This document shows positions 1 to 7,265 of a stretch of DNA of 12,458 nt, in pieces. The stretch lies in contig LKUH01000351.1 in assembly GCA_001412425.1 (NCBI GenBank), forward strand, positions 1 through 12,458. The letters are read 5' to 3'. Numbering within the stretch: position 1 is the stretch's first letter; the number at the start of each line of letters is the position of its first letter. The position numbers and the translations under genes were made by a program. Under the pieces are notes generated by a model that did no database searches, was not told the DNA's origin, and worked only from the letters and a program-made list of their open reading frames with translations. The DNA comes from Candidatus Cloacimonas sp. SDB. Its GTDB lineage: Bacteria > Cloacimonadota > Cloacimonadia > Cloacimonadales > TCS61.

Positions 1-135
1 AGCAATCTAATTCTATGAGTGCTAAAAAAAACTACAGCAAAAATTTGTCAAATAAATTTATTAAAAAAATGATTGCAGGGTTTTAGGTTAAAAAAGTAAT
101 TTTGAATATGGATTAATTATTCTGCAGGGGGTAAG

Positions 136-3006
136 ATGAAGAAGTATTTATTTATTATATTAATTTTAACAATTTCTGGAGTTATCTGGGCGGATTTCGG
201 TGGATCCCTTAATAGAAATATTCCTTTTTACAATGCTACTAGAGCTGATTCCGCTCATGGTTTTGATGTATTGAAATATGATATTACTTTAGATATAGAT
301 GATCAAGCCCATTATATAGAGGGATCGGTAACTGCGACGGTTTTAGCGGAAGAATATTTAACAGAGATCAATTATGAATTGGAGGAATTGAATGTCAGTT
401 CTGTTCTTGTCAATGGTTCTGCTGCCGGTTTTAATTATGAGGATGGTCTCATTACGATTGATCTACCGGGGATTGCTTCCGGTGAGGAATTTACTACCAC
501 AGTTGAATATTACGGATATCCTCAATTAAGTGATGACATATATAGCATAGGGATGATATTTAATATAAATTATGTTTTTACTTTATCTGATCCCAGCGGG
601 TGTCGCTGGTGGTTCCCGGCTTATGATCATCCCTGGGATAAAGCAGAAATTGATTTTCATGTTACAATGAGGGATGATTGGCTGGTAGCCTGCAATGGTA
701 TCAGAACCGGGATCGAAGATAATGAAGATGGCACTAAAACCCATCACTGGCTTGGTTCTAATCCTATGGCAACACATCTTCCCTGTATATCTGCAGCTAA
801 TTTCATAGAAATAAATCAGGATTATGACGGAATGCAGATTCAGAATTTTGTGACACCGAATCAGGAGGGAGACGCAATAATTGATTTTCAGAATCTGCCT
901 GCTACAATCGATTTGTATTCCGATAAATTTGGCGAATATCCTTTTGAAAAATATGGTAATGCTGTGGTACCCATGGTAACTTTTGGAGCAATGGAGCATC
1001 AGACAATGACAACTCTGGCGATGTATATGATCACTGGAGATATGAGTTATGAAGTAACCATTGCCCATGAACTTGCCCATCAGTGGTTTGGCAACTGTCT
1101 TACGCCGTTAACCTGGGCTGATGTCTGGTTATCAGAGGGATTTGCAACTTATTCTGAAGCAATATACATGGAAGAATTTTATGGCAGAGCAGCGATGCTG
1201 GATTACGTTTTTCAGAATATTCAGCAATATTATCTGGGCTGGGCAAGTGGAGGTAGTTATACAGTTTATGATCCTGTCTACAACAGTTATTTTAATCCCG
1301 TTCAATATGAAAAAGCGGCATCCATCTTACACATGTTAAGAAAAACAGTAGGAGATGAAGATTTTTATTCCATTTTGCAGAATTATTTTCAGGAATACCA
1401 TAATCAATGCGTTATAACTTCAGATTTTCAGGGAATAATAGAAGATTATACCGGAGATGATTTTAGTCAGTTTTTTCAGCAGTGGATCTTTGAGCCCGGA
1501 ATCCCTTCTTATGATTATACTTATTTTGTTGATCATAATTCTGTACCTAAACGGCTGGCAAGCTATGTAAAAACAACCTCAAATTCCGGGACAGATTTTT
1601 TTCTGAAAATTCCGGTACAGATAATTAATAACGCTGAAATTGAGGAAATTATGGTAAATTCTTCTCCCGGAAATGCAATGGAAACAATAATTGACTTGAG
1701 TACGGAAGAAGATCCGGAAGAGATTCTGTTTGATCCTGAAGGCTGGATGTTGGTACATGGAAAAAATTATCATCAGGTTACTATTAATAATGCTTATGCT
1801 GCAGACGGCAGGGTTTTGTTATACTGGAACGATTTCTGGGAAGAAGTAGAAGTTGATGGATATAATGTTTACTGCTGCTGGCTGCCAGGAAGCGAATTTG
1901 AAAAAATCAATGATGAACTTATTACAGAGACATTTTACGAAGATGTGGATCTCGAAAATGGCATAACTTATTATTACAAAATTTCGGCAGTTATCAATGC
2001 AAGCTTCGAATCGGAGCTGTCAGATCTTTACGAGGCTACTCCAATCGAATTCCCTTTTGATCAGGGAATTTTGGTAGTTGATGAAACCTACGACGGTAAT
2101 GGTGCTCCGGGTAGTCCTACAGATGAGATGGTGGATCAATTCTATGAAAATATTTTTTCTCTGCCGATAACGTCTTATGATTATTCCGCAGAGGGAGTTC
2201 CGGCCACAGAATATCTTTCTCATTTTTCCACCATACTCTGGCATGACGACGACATTGGGCAAAACAATATTAATAGTGCCCTTACTCCGCTTGGTTGTTA
2301 TTTAATATCTGGCGGAAACCTGATCATTTCCGGCTGGAAAACGGCTGATGCGATTGAAGATTTTTTTCTGAGAGATTTTATGAATGTAGACAATGTCCAA
2401 TTAATTAACAGCATGGATTTTACAGGGGTTTCATCGGAATTTTACTCCGATATGGATGTTGATTTTGAGAAGGTCAGTCCGGCTTTCCAAACCGGGTTAC
2501 CATATATAGCTACATTTCCGGAAGCGGAATTAGAGTTGTTCACCTACAATAGTTACAGCGGCACTAATCAGGATGAAATTTGTGCAACGGAATCGGATCA
2601 GACTGGGGAATTCATATTTTTAGGATTTCCCCTTTACTATTTCTGGGAAGATGATGCAGTTCTATTCCTGAATGAATTGCTGGAAGAGCTTGGTGAGACA
2701 GGTGCTGATGATATCCAGACTGCAGACTACAAAATTGCAATTAAGGCATTTCCAAATCCTTTCAATCCTTCCACAGAGCTGAATTTTGCACTACCCAGGG
2801 ATTATGAAAACCTCAGTTTAAAGATCTATAACATTAAAGGACAGTTAATAAAAGATCTGATTTCCGGTTTTGCATCTGCAGGAGAGCATTCAGTTATCTG
2901 GAACGGGAAAGATCTTAATGGGAAACCGGTAAGTTCCGGTTTGTATCTGTATTGCCTGGAAGCTGACGATAGACTTATCATCAACAAAATGATGTTATTG
3001 AAATAA
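136..3006 (+). CDS. Secreted M1-family zinc metallopeptidase with C-terminal FlgD/sorting-like tail
   Basis: This 956-residue protein is probably an exported aminopeptidase that trims peptides outside the cytoplasm. Residues 1-19 form a signal peptide (KK, hydrophobic stretch, VIWA then D). The M1 core is complete: substrate-binding GAMEH at 284-288, zinc motif HELAH at 311-315 (His311, His315, catalytic Glu312), third ligand Glu334 in WLSEGFATYSE, and the transition-state tyrosine Tyr391 in YEKAASIL. The usual helical C-terminal domain of long M1 enzymes is absent. Instead there is a fibronectin-III-like domain (about 548-635), an alpha/beta region with several DDD/GG turns (about 643-855), and a tail at 871-956 starting FPNPFNPST and ending in SSGLYLY...KMMLLK. 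That tail resembles FlgD-Ig or type IX secretion sorting domains. The start is preceded by CAGGGGG. It overlaps the next gene by one base (TAATG). Peptidase assignment is firm; the substrate is unknown and the role of the tail is inferred. Confidence 0.93.
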   Translation: MKKYLFIILILTISGVIWADFGGSLNRNIPFYNATRADSAHGFDVLKYDITLDIDDQAHYIEGSVTATVLAEEYLTEINYELEELNVSSVLVNGSAAGFNYEDGLITIDLPGIASGEEFTTTVEYYGYPQLSDDIYSIGMIFNINYVFTLSDPSGCRWWFPAYDHPWDKAEIDFHVTMRDDWLVACNGIRTGIEDNEDGTKTHHWLGSNPMATHLPCISAANFIEINQDYDGMQIQNFVTPNQEGDAIIDFQNLPATIDLYSDKFGEYPFEKYGNAVVPMVTFGAMEHQTMTTLAMYMITGDMSYEVTIAHELAHQWFGNCLTPLTWADVWLSEGFATYSEAIYMEEFYGRAAMLDYVFQNIQQYYLGWASGGSYTVYDPVYNSYFNPVQYEKAASILHMLRKTVGDEDFYSILQNYFQEYHNQCVITSDFQGIIEDYTGDDFSQFFQQWIFEPGIPSYDYTYFVDHNSVPKRLASYVKTTSNSGTDFFLKIPVQIINNAEIEEIMVNSSPGNAMETIIDLSTEEDPEEILFDPEGWMLVHGKNYHQVTINNAYAADGRVLLYWNDFWEEVEVDGYNVYCCWLPGSEFEKINDELITETFYEDVDLENGITYYYKISAVINASFESELSDLYEATPIEFPFDQGILVVDETYDGNGAPGSPTDEMVDQFYENIFSLPITSYDYSAEGVPATEYLSHFSTILWHDDDIGQNNINSALTPLGCYLISGGNLIISGWKTADAIEDFFLRDFMNVDNVQLINSMDFTGVSSEFYSDMDVDFEKVSPAFQTGLPYIATFPEAELELFTYNSYSGTNQDEICATESDQTGEFIFLGFPLYYFWEDDAVLFLNELLEELGETGADDIQTADYKIAIKAFPNPFNPSTELNFALPRDYENLSLKIYNIKGQLIKDLISGFASAGEHSVIWNGKDLNGKPVSSGLYLYCLEADDRLIINKMMLLK

Positions 3007-3443
3007 TGCTGACAATTTCCCCCAATGGTTTAATTACAGAAGTTCTTGATTTGATCCTTCAAATTCCTGAATTCGAAGATATTCATCAGCAAAAGGATTT
3101 TGAAAAGAGATTTTCCGGAAAGAAATATTTGATTCTGATCGCTTATTGGAATGGAAGAAGGGCAGGCTTTAATGTGGGTTATGACAGATTTGGGGATGGG
3201 TCTTTTTACTGCTGGCTGCAAGCGGTTTTACCTGAATACCGCCGAAAATATATTGCTGACAGGCTAACCCGGGAACTGGAAATCTGGGCTAAAGAAAAAG
3301 GTTTCAGAAAAATTATTGTTAAAACCAGAAATAAATTTCCCAATATGTTGCACTTGCTGCTTAAAAACAACTACAGTATCTTTGAAATTGAAAAGAAAGA
3401 CAACATCAGGGAAAACAGAATAGTGCTGGAAAAAGTATTTTGA
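3006..3443 (+). CDS. GNAT-like N-acetyltransferase
   Basis: A 145-residue cytoplasmic protein with the outline of the GNAT fold. A central strand (FYCWLQAVLPEYR, about 67-79) is followed by a long helix (IADRLTRELEIWAKEKGF, 83-100), then the strand IIVKTR and the segment NMLHLLLKNNYSIFEIE, typical of the GNAT C-terminal half where acetyl-CoA binds. The pyrophosphate loop is degenerate: the usual R/Q-x-x-G-x-G/A appears as RRKYIA, without glycines, so activity or cofactor use may differ. The substrate cannot be predicted. The ATG shares its A with the TAA stop of the peptidase gene, and the TGA stop overlaps the next start, so translation is probably coupled through all three genes. The fold assignment is moderately sure. 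Confidence 0.75.
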   Translation: MLTISPNGLITEVLDLILQIPEFEDIHQQKDFEKRFSGKKYLILIAYWNGRRAGFNVGYDRFGDGSFYCWLQAVLPEYRRKYIADRLTRELEIWAKEKGFRKIIVKTRNKFPNMLHLLLKNNYSIFEIEKKDNIRENRIVLEKVF

Positions 3444-4024
3444 TCAAGTATCTGATTTTTGATCTTTCAGAAGTTTTGATCAGGGGATTAATCGGAGTAG
3501 AAGGAAAATTAGCGGAAAAGCTGCAAATTCCTGAGAAAATTATTTTGAAAAGTTTTGCCAGCAAAGATCTGGAGAGTTTGTGCTTGGGAAATATCAGCGA
3601 AACAGAATACTTAAATCAAATTATTAAATCTGAAAACTGGCCTATTTCTATTTCTGAATTAAAAATTTTAATCAGGGATAATTTTAAAATTGAAATTAGC
3701 CAGATGGTTGATTTTGTAAAACAATTAAAGAAAAAATATATCCTTTTCCTGTGTTCAGATCACTGTCGCGAATGGATTGAATATATAGAAGAATATCATT
3801 CTTTTCTTGAGTTGTTCTCCAGAAAATATTATTCTTTTGAGAATAAAAGTCTAAAAAGTGATCACCAGACATTCCTGAATATTGTAAAGGAAAATAAACT
3901 GCAGCCAGAGGAAGTTGTCTTCATTGATGATAATGTTCTTAACACAAAGACTGCAGAAAAAGTAAACATCCGATCAGTCATATTCCATAATTATGAACAA
4001 CTAAGAAAAGAGCTGAAATTTTAA
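3440..4024 (+). CDS. HAD-superfamily hydrolase, YihX-like
   Basis: A 194-residue protein with the four HAD motifs in order. Motif I is FDLSEVLI with nucleophile Asp8, motif II is LFLCSDHC with Ser106, the motif III lysine is probably Lys139, and motif IV is VVFIDDN with Asp163/Asp164. The second aspartate of the usual DxD is replaced by serine (Ser10). A similar loss occurs in the YihX-type sugar-phosphatase branch (FDLGN...), so this may be a phosphatase of that kind or a slow or non-catalytic member. The start is a TTG at 3440 that overlaps the upstream TGA stop; the Shine-Dalgarno is weak, which fits coupled translation. It is the last gene of the 136-4024 group. No clear terminator follows. 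The substrate is unknown. Confidence 0.8.
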   Translation: MIKYLIFDLSEVLIRGLIGVEGKLAEKLQIPEKIILKSFASKDLESLCLGNISETEYLNQIIKSENWPISISELKILIRDNFKIEISQMVDFVKQLKKKYILFLCSDHCREWIEYIEEYHSFLELFSRKYYSFENKSLKSDHQTFLNIVKENKLQPEEVVFIDDNVLNTKTAEKVNIRSVIFHNYEQLRKELKF

Positions 4025-4037
4025 GTTAAAAAAATTA

Positions 4038-4067
4038 TTGACAGGGAAAGTTGTAATTCCATATTTG
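4038..4067 (+). promoter_or_regulatory. Predicted promoter of the PerR-like gene
   Basis: A perfect TTGACA lies at 4038-4043. A weaker candidate -10, TATTTG at 4062-4067, follows after 18 bases. The -10 overlaps the PerR-type palindrome that begins at 4065, a layout expected for a repressor that blocks its own promoter. The -10 call is uncertain because promoter consensus in this lineage is unknown. Confidence 0.5.
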
Positions 4068-4079
4068 TAATCATTACAA
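4065..4079 (+). promoter_or_regulatory. PerR/Fur-type operator, perfect 7-1-7 palindrome
   Basis: The sequence TTGTAATCATTACAA is a perfect inverted repeat of two 7-base arms around one base. It matches the Bacillus subtilis PerR box TTATAATnATTATAA at 12 of 14 defined positions, and the two differences are symmetrical (G and C at positions 3 and 13). A further half-site, TTGTAAT, lies at 4051-4057, 14 bases upstream in phase. The palindrome sits 27 bases before the start codon of the Fur/PerR-like gene and overlaps the predicted -10, so autorepression is the natural reading. Binding itself is inferred. Confidence 0.8.
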
Positions 4080-4106
4080 GAATGAAAATAATACAAGGAT
4101 GAAATT

Positions 4107-4520
4107 ATGATTGATTTTGTAAGAATTTTGATTGAACACAATATTGCACCTTCTATCCAAAGGATCAAGATCCTTGAATATTTGAGTAAATACAAAACTC
4201 ACCCTACGGCAGACATGATTTATCGTGAACTGGTTAAGCAGATTCCCACCCTTTCCAAAACTACGGTTTACAACACATTAAAAACTTTCACGGAAAAGGG
4301 TTTATTAACAGCTCTGGCTATATTTGATAATGAGATAAGGTACGATTTTAATACTGATCAGCATATTCATTTCAAATGTTCCAAATGTGGTTTAGTATTT
4401 GACCTGGATGGCAGTCATGACACATTTAATGAAGATTTCATTGAAGGGCATAAGATCACGGAATATCATATAAACTTAAAAGGTATTTGTAAGAATTGTC
4501 TGAAAAAGGAATCTAAATAA
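4107..4520 (+). CDS. perR: Fur-family regulator, PerR-like peroxide sensor
   Basis: A 137-residue metalloregulator. The N-terminal winged helix includes HPTADMIYREL and LSKTTVYNTLKTF, the family recognition helix. The metal sites fit PerR better than Fur: His32, Asp80 (in RYDF), His86 and His88 (in QHIHFKC), and Asp99 (in GLVFDLD), which correspond to PerR His37, Asp85, His91, His93 and Asp104. Asp rather than Glu at the last position is the known mark of PerR-type peroxide sensing. The structural zinc site is CSKC (91, 94) and CKNC (128, 131). In PerR, Fe-catalysed oxidation of the histidines releases DNA. AAGGAT lies before the ATG. Its own promoter carries a PerR-type palindrome, and the genes that follow are classical PerR-type targets. 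It overlaps mutM by one base. Fur-family membership is near certain; the PerR subtype rests on the residues and context. Confidence 0.9.
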   Translation: MIDFVRILIEHNIAPSIQRIKILEYLSKYKTHPTADMIYRELVKQIPTLSKTTVYNTLKTFTEKGLLTALAIFDNEIRYDFNTDQHIHFKCSKCGLVFDLDGSHDTFNEDFIEGHKITEYHINLKGICKNCLKKESK

Positions 4521-5317
4521 TGCCTGAATTACCTGAAGTACAGACAGTTATTAACGGCTTAATGGAAGCCGTTATTCATAAGAAAATTATTTCGATTGAG
4601 GAATTCCGTGCCGGTACGGTTATCTGGAATTGCCCAAAAGGTGATTTTGGAGCGATCATTGATATTGCAAGAAGGGGAAAATACATAATAATCAATACAT
4701 CCTGGCAATTTAAAATTGTAATTCATTTAAGAATGACAGGGAAATTAATTTATCTTGAGGATTACAATTTTAAAACACCCCATACCAGGGCTGAAATATT
4801 ATTTTCAGATAAAACTAAATTGATTTTTGATGATGTAAGGACATTTGGAAAAATCGAAATTTATGAAATCAATATGCCGGTAAAAGCTTTGGATACGTTA
4901 GGGGTGGAACCGTTAAGTTCTAATCTGAACTACACATATTTGAGGGGGAAATTAAAAAATAAAAAAGCTCCAGTTAAAAACATACTACTAGATCAGAGTA
5001 TAATTGCCGGACTGGGGAACATTTATGTGAACGAGATACTTTTCAGAGCACGGATTAATCCATTAATTTCAGGATTGGAGTTAAGGAAAAAACAGATCGA
5101 TGAAATTATTTTTCAAACAAAGCAAGTATTAAAAGAAGCTTTGAAATATAATGGTACTACTATTTCGGATTATCGAAGTGTGGATAATAAAACCGGGGAA
5201 TTTCAGAGATTTCTGAAGGTTTACAACAAAAAAAAGTGTGAATGCAACTCAGATCTGGTCAGGATTAAACAAGCGGGCAGATCGACCTTTTATTGTCCGA
5301 AATGTCAGAAAGTTTGA
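4520..5317 (+). CDS. mutM: Formamidopyrimidine-DNA glycosylase (8-oxoguanine repair)
   Basis: A 265-residue base-excision repair enzyme that removes 8-oxoguanine and formamidopyrimidines and nicks the abasic site. The N-terminus PELPEV gives the catalytic Pro2 and Glu3. Lys54 is in RRGKYIII, Met72 in HLRMTGKL, Arg107 and Phe109 in DDVRTFGKIE (lesion void-filling residues), and Asn167 in AGLGNIYVNEIL (helix-two-turn-helix). The C-terminal zinc finger ends normally with GRSTFYCPKC (Arg254, Cys259, Cys262). Its first knuckle reads Cys240-Glu-Cys242, one residue shorter than the normal C-x2-C. The gene starts inside the stop codon of the PerR-like gene (TAATG), so DNA repair is translationally coupled to the peroxide regulator. 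Family assignment is very secure. Confidence 0.96.
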   Translation: MPELPEVQTVINGLMEAVIHKKIISIEEFRAGTVIWNCPKGDFGAIIDIARRGKYIIINTSWQFKIVIHLRMTGKLIYLEDYNFKTPHTRAEILFSDKTKLIFDDVRTFGKIEIYEINMPVKALDTLGVEPLSSNLNYTYLRGKLKNKKAPVKNILLDQSIIAGLGNIYVNEILFRARINPLISGLELRKKQIDEIIFQTKQVLKEALKYNGTTISDYRSVDNKTGEFQRFLKVYNKKKCECNSDLVRIKQAGRSTFYCPKCQKV

Positions 5318-5404
5318 AGAATTATGATTAATTATAGCAGATATTATATTTTAAAATTAATTTCTTGAAGAACAGACAATATTTTGGAACAGAAGGAGGT
5401 AAAT

Positions 5405-6568
5405 GTGAAAGCGATCGAGATCAAAAAAGGAGTTTACTGGGTTGGTGGAATCGACTGGGATCTAAGAAATTTTCATGGATACCTGACTCAGCGGGGTTCA
5501 ACTTACAATTCCTACCTTATAATTGATGAGAAGATAACTCTTATAGACAATGTAAAACATTATCTAGCCGAAGAGCAGTTAAAGAGGATTTCAGAAATTA
5601 TTGATCCGGGAAAAATAGATTTTGTAATTCAAAATCATATTGAGATGGATCATTCCGGTTCACTTCCCAAAATAATGGAATTAAATCCCGATGCTAAGAT
5701 ATTTGCTTCTCCAAAAGGGGTGGAAGGACTTCCTAAACATTACAAACAGAAGTGGAATTTTCAGGTTGTAAAGTCCGGGGATATGCTTGATCTGGGAAAA
5801 AGAAAACTCCATTTTGTTCAAACACCTATGGTACACTGGCCGGATAATATGGTAACTTACTGCCCTGAGGAAAAAATTCTATTTTCCAATGATGCCTTTG
5901 GTCAGCACATTGCATCTTCAGAGCGATTTGACGACGAATTTCCTTTTAATATAATGATGCAGGAAGCTGCCAAATATTATGCCAACATTGTGCTTCCTTA
6001 CAGTAGCCAGGTCCAGAAAGCACTTGAAGCTGTTTCAGGGCTCGACATTAAAACAATCTGTCCCAGCCATGGTTTGATTCTGAGAAATCACATTTCCGAA
6101 ATTTTAAAAAATTACCAGAAATGGTCAGCTAACCAAACGGATAAAAAAGCGTTGATAATTTATGATACAATGTGGGGTTCTACCCGCAAGATAGCTTATG
6201 CGATTCAGGAAGCATTTGAATCCAGGGGATATGAGAATCGCCTGCTGAATCTTCAATCCACTCATATTTCCGATATTATGACCGAAATTTTATCAGCAAA
6301 ATATATTTGTATCGGTTCGCCGACTTTGAACAATAACATTTTGCCCACAGTGGCTTCCATGTTAACCTATTTGAAAGGATTGGCTCCGCGGAACAGGTTT
6401 GGTCTGGCTTTTGGGTCTTATGGCTGGGGTGGACAGAGTGTTGATATAATTGAACAAATTTTAGAGGAATGTGGTTTTGAGCTTTTGGATCAGATTAGGT
6501 TGCAGTATATTCCGGACGAAGAAGTCTTGGATGAGTTGCGCAAGAATCTGGAAAATCAAATTCAATAA
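5405..6568 (+). CDS. fprA: FprA-type flavodiiron protein (O2/NO reductase)
   Basis: A cytoplasmic enzyme of 387 residues that reduces O2 to water and/or NO to N2O at a diiron site, taking electrons through FMN. The metallo-beta-lactamase-like domain (about 1-240) holds all six iron ligands: His78, Glu80, Asp82 (NHIEMDHSG), His144 (MVHWPDN), Asp163 (FSNDAFG) and His222 (CPSHGL). Tracts of the flavodoxin domain follow: IIYDTMWGSTRKIA (251-264, FMN phosphate loop) and FGSYGWGG. No rubredoxin or flavin-reductase domain is fused, so a partner such as rubredoxin or a reduced-F420/flavin system must supply electrons. I chose GTG at 5405 because AAGGAGGT lies at 5393-5400; an upstream in-frame TTG at 5384 would place that site inside the gene. 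O2 versus NO preference cannot be read from the sequence. Confidence 0.95.
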   Translation: MKAIEIKKGVYWVGGIDWDLRNFHGYLTQRGSTYNSYLIIDEKITLIDNVKHYLAEEQLKRISEIIDPGKIDFVIQNHIEMDHSGSLPKIMELNPDAKIFASPKGVEGLPKHYKQKWNFQVVKSGDMLDLGKRKLHFVQTPMVHWPDNMVTYCPEEKILFSNDAFGQHIASSERFDDEFPFNIMMQEAAKYYANIVLPYSSQVQKALEAVSGLDIKTICPSHGLILRNHISEILKNYQKWSANQTDKKALIIYDTMWGSTRKIAYAIQEAFESRGYENRLLNLQSTHISDIMTEILSAKYICIGSPTLNNNILPTVASMLTYLKGLAPRNRFGLAFGSYGWGGQSVDIIEQILEECGFELLDQIRLQYIPDEEVLDELRKNLENQIQ

Positions 6569-6579
6569 AGAAAGATATT

Positions 6580-6702
6580 ATGGTTGGGGAAAATCTAACA
6601 GGAAACGATTTTTTAGATGATAGCTTAAAAGAAAATCAGAGAGAAAAGATCATTTTGAATATTTCCGCTGGTTCCGGAAATATGAGAAGAATCTGGTTAT
6701 GA
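6580..6702 (+). CDS. Possible small ORF of 40 residues, unknown
   Basis: The gap between the flavodiiron and ferritin genes contains an ATG-started frame reading MVGENLTGNDF...GNMRRIWL then TGA. After the TGA the same frame stays open for KALNK and a TAA at 6718. There is only a poor ribosome site (AAAGA). The peptide is hydrophilic, has no signal or membrane segment, and resembles nothing I recognise. The inverted repeat at 6659-6683 lies inside it. It may be a decayed gene, a leader, or chance. Confidence 0.2.
   Translation: MVGENLTGNDFLDDSLKENQREKIILNISAGSGNMRRIWL
6659..6683. repeat. Inverted repeat (9-bp stem, 7-base loop) before ferritin gene
   Basis: The arms ATATTTCCG (6659-6667) and CGGAAATAT (6675-6683) are perfectly complementary around the loop CTGGTTC. 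No T-run follows, so it is a poor intrinsic terminator. It could be an mRNA-stabilising or attenuating hairpin between the flavodiiron and ferritin genes, or a DNA operator. The function is unassigned. Confidence 0.55.
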
Positions 6703-6741
6703 AAGGCATTAAATAAGTAAAAAATAGTGAAGGAGGAAGAG

Positions 6742-7251
6742 ATGATATCCAAACGATTGCAGGATGCATTTAATGAACAGATCAACAAAGAACTTTATTC
6801 GGAATATCTGTATCTGTCGATGGCAGCTTATTTTGATTCGATAAGCCTTCCCGGTTGTGCAAATTTCATGAAAGTACAGGTACAGGAAGAAAGATTTCAT
6901 GCTATGAAGATGTATGATTTTTTAAATGAGCGTGGCGGCCGGGTGGAATTGGAGGCGATCAAAAAGCCGCAGGTGGAATTCAATTCTCCGTTAGAAGTAT
7001 TTGAATTGTCTTACAAACATGAACAATTTGTAAGTAAATCCATCAACGAATTGATGGACATCGCCATTTCGGAAAATGATCATGCTGCGAAGAGTTTCTT
7101 GAACTGGTTCGTAGATGAGCAGGTAGAAGAGGAAGATTCAATGGATTCCATTGTAAACAAATTAAAATTGATCGGTGGGAAAGGTCACGGTTTGTTAATG
7201 ATAGATAACGAACTGGGCGCTCGAGTATTCAATCCGCCAGTTAAGGAATAA
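6742..7251 (+). CDS. ftnA: Bacterial non-haem ferritin
   Basis: A 169-residue iron-storage ferritin that oxidises Fe(II) and stores it as a mineral in a 24-subunit shell, limiting Fenton chemistry. The ferroxidase residues are present: Glu17, Tyr24, Glu50, His53 (QEERFHAMK), Glu94, Gln127 and Glu130 (DEQVEEE). The haem-binding methionine typical of bacterioferritin is not apparent, which favours FtnA-type. Length is normal for the family. The start is ATG 6742, six bases after AAGGAGG (6730-6736); an upstream in-frame GTG at 6727 would begin before the ribosome site and is unlikely. It is followed after 14 bases by the superoxide reductase gene. Confidence 0.95.
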   Translation: MISKRLQDAFNEQINKELYSEYLYLSMAAYFDSISLPGCANFMKVQVQEERFHAMKMYDFLNERGGRVELEAIKKPQVEFNSPLEVFELSYKHEQFVSKSINELMDIAISENDHAAKSFLNWFVDEQVEEEDSMDSIVNKLKLIGGKGHGLLMIDNELGARVFNPPVKE

Positions 7252-7265
7252 CAAAAGGAGGAGAT

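Noticed and set aside
1..135. Promoter for the M1 peptidase
   Set aside because: TTGTCA at 45-50 with AATGAT at 68-73 is only a weak match in AT-rich sequence, so I do not annotate it; nothing else in this stretch is recognisable.
583..1080. 165-codon open frame on the - strand
   Set aside because: It lies wholly inside the M1 catalytic domain, has no ribosome site, and its composition (many His, Ile, Cys) is that of an antisense shadow.
5318..5350. Possible PerR box in the AT-rich gap before the flavodiiron gene (TTATGATTAATTATA)
   Set aside because: It matches the PerR consensus at only about 9 of 14 positions and is not a proper dyad; in AT-rich DNA this is expected by chance.
6700..6720. 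In-frame TGA read through as selenocysteine or tryptophan
   Set aside because: TGG is used for tryptophan and TGA is a normal stop in fhs and dfx here, and no selenocysteine insertion hairpin is evident after the TGA.
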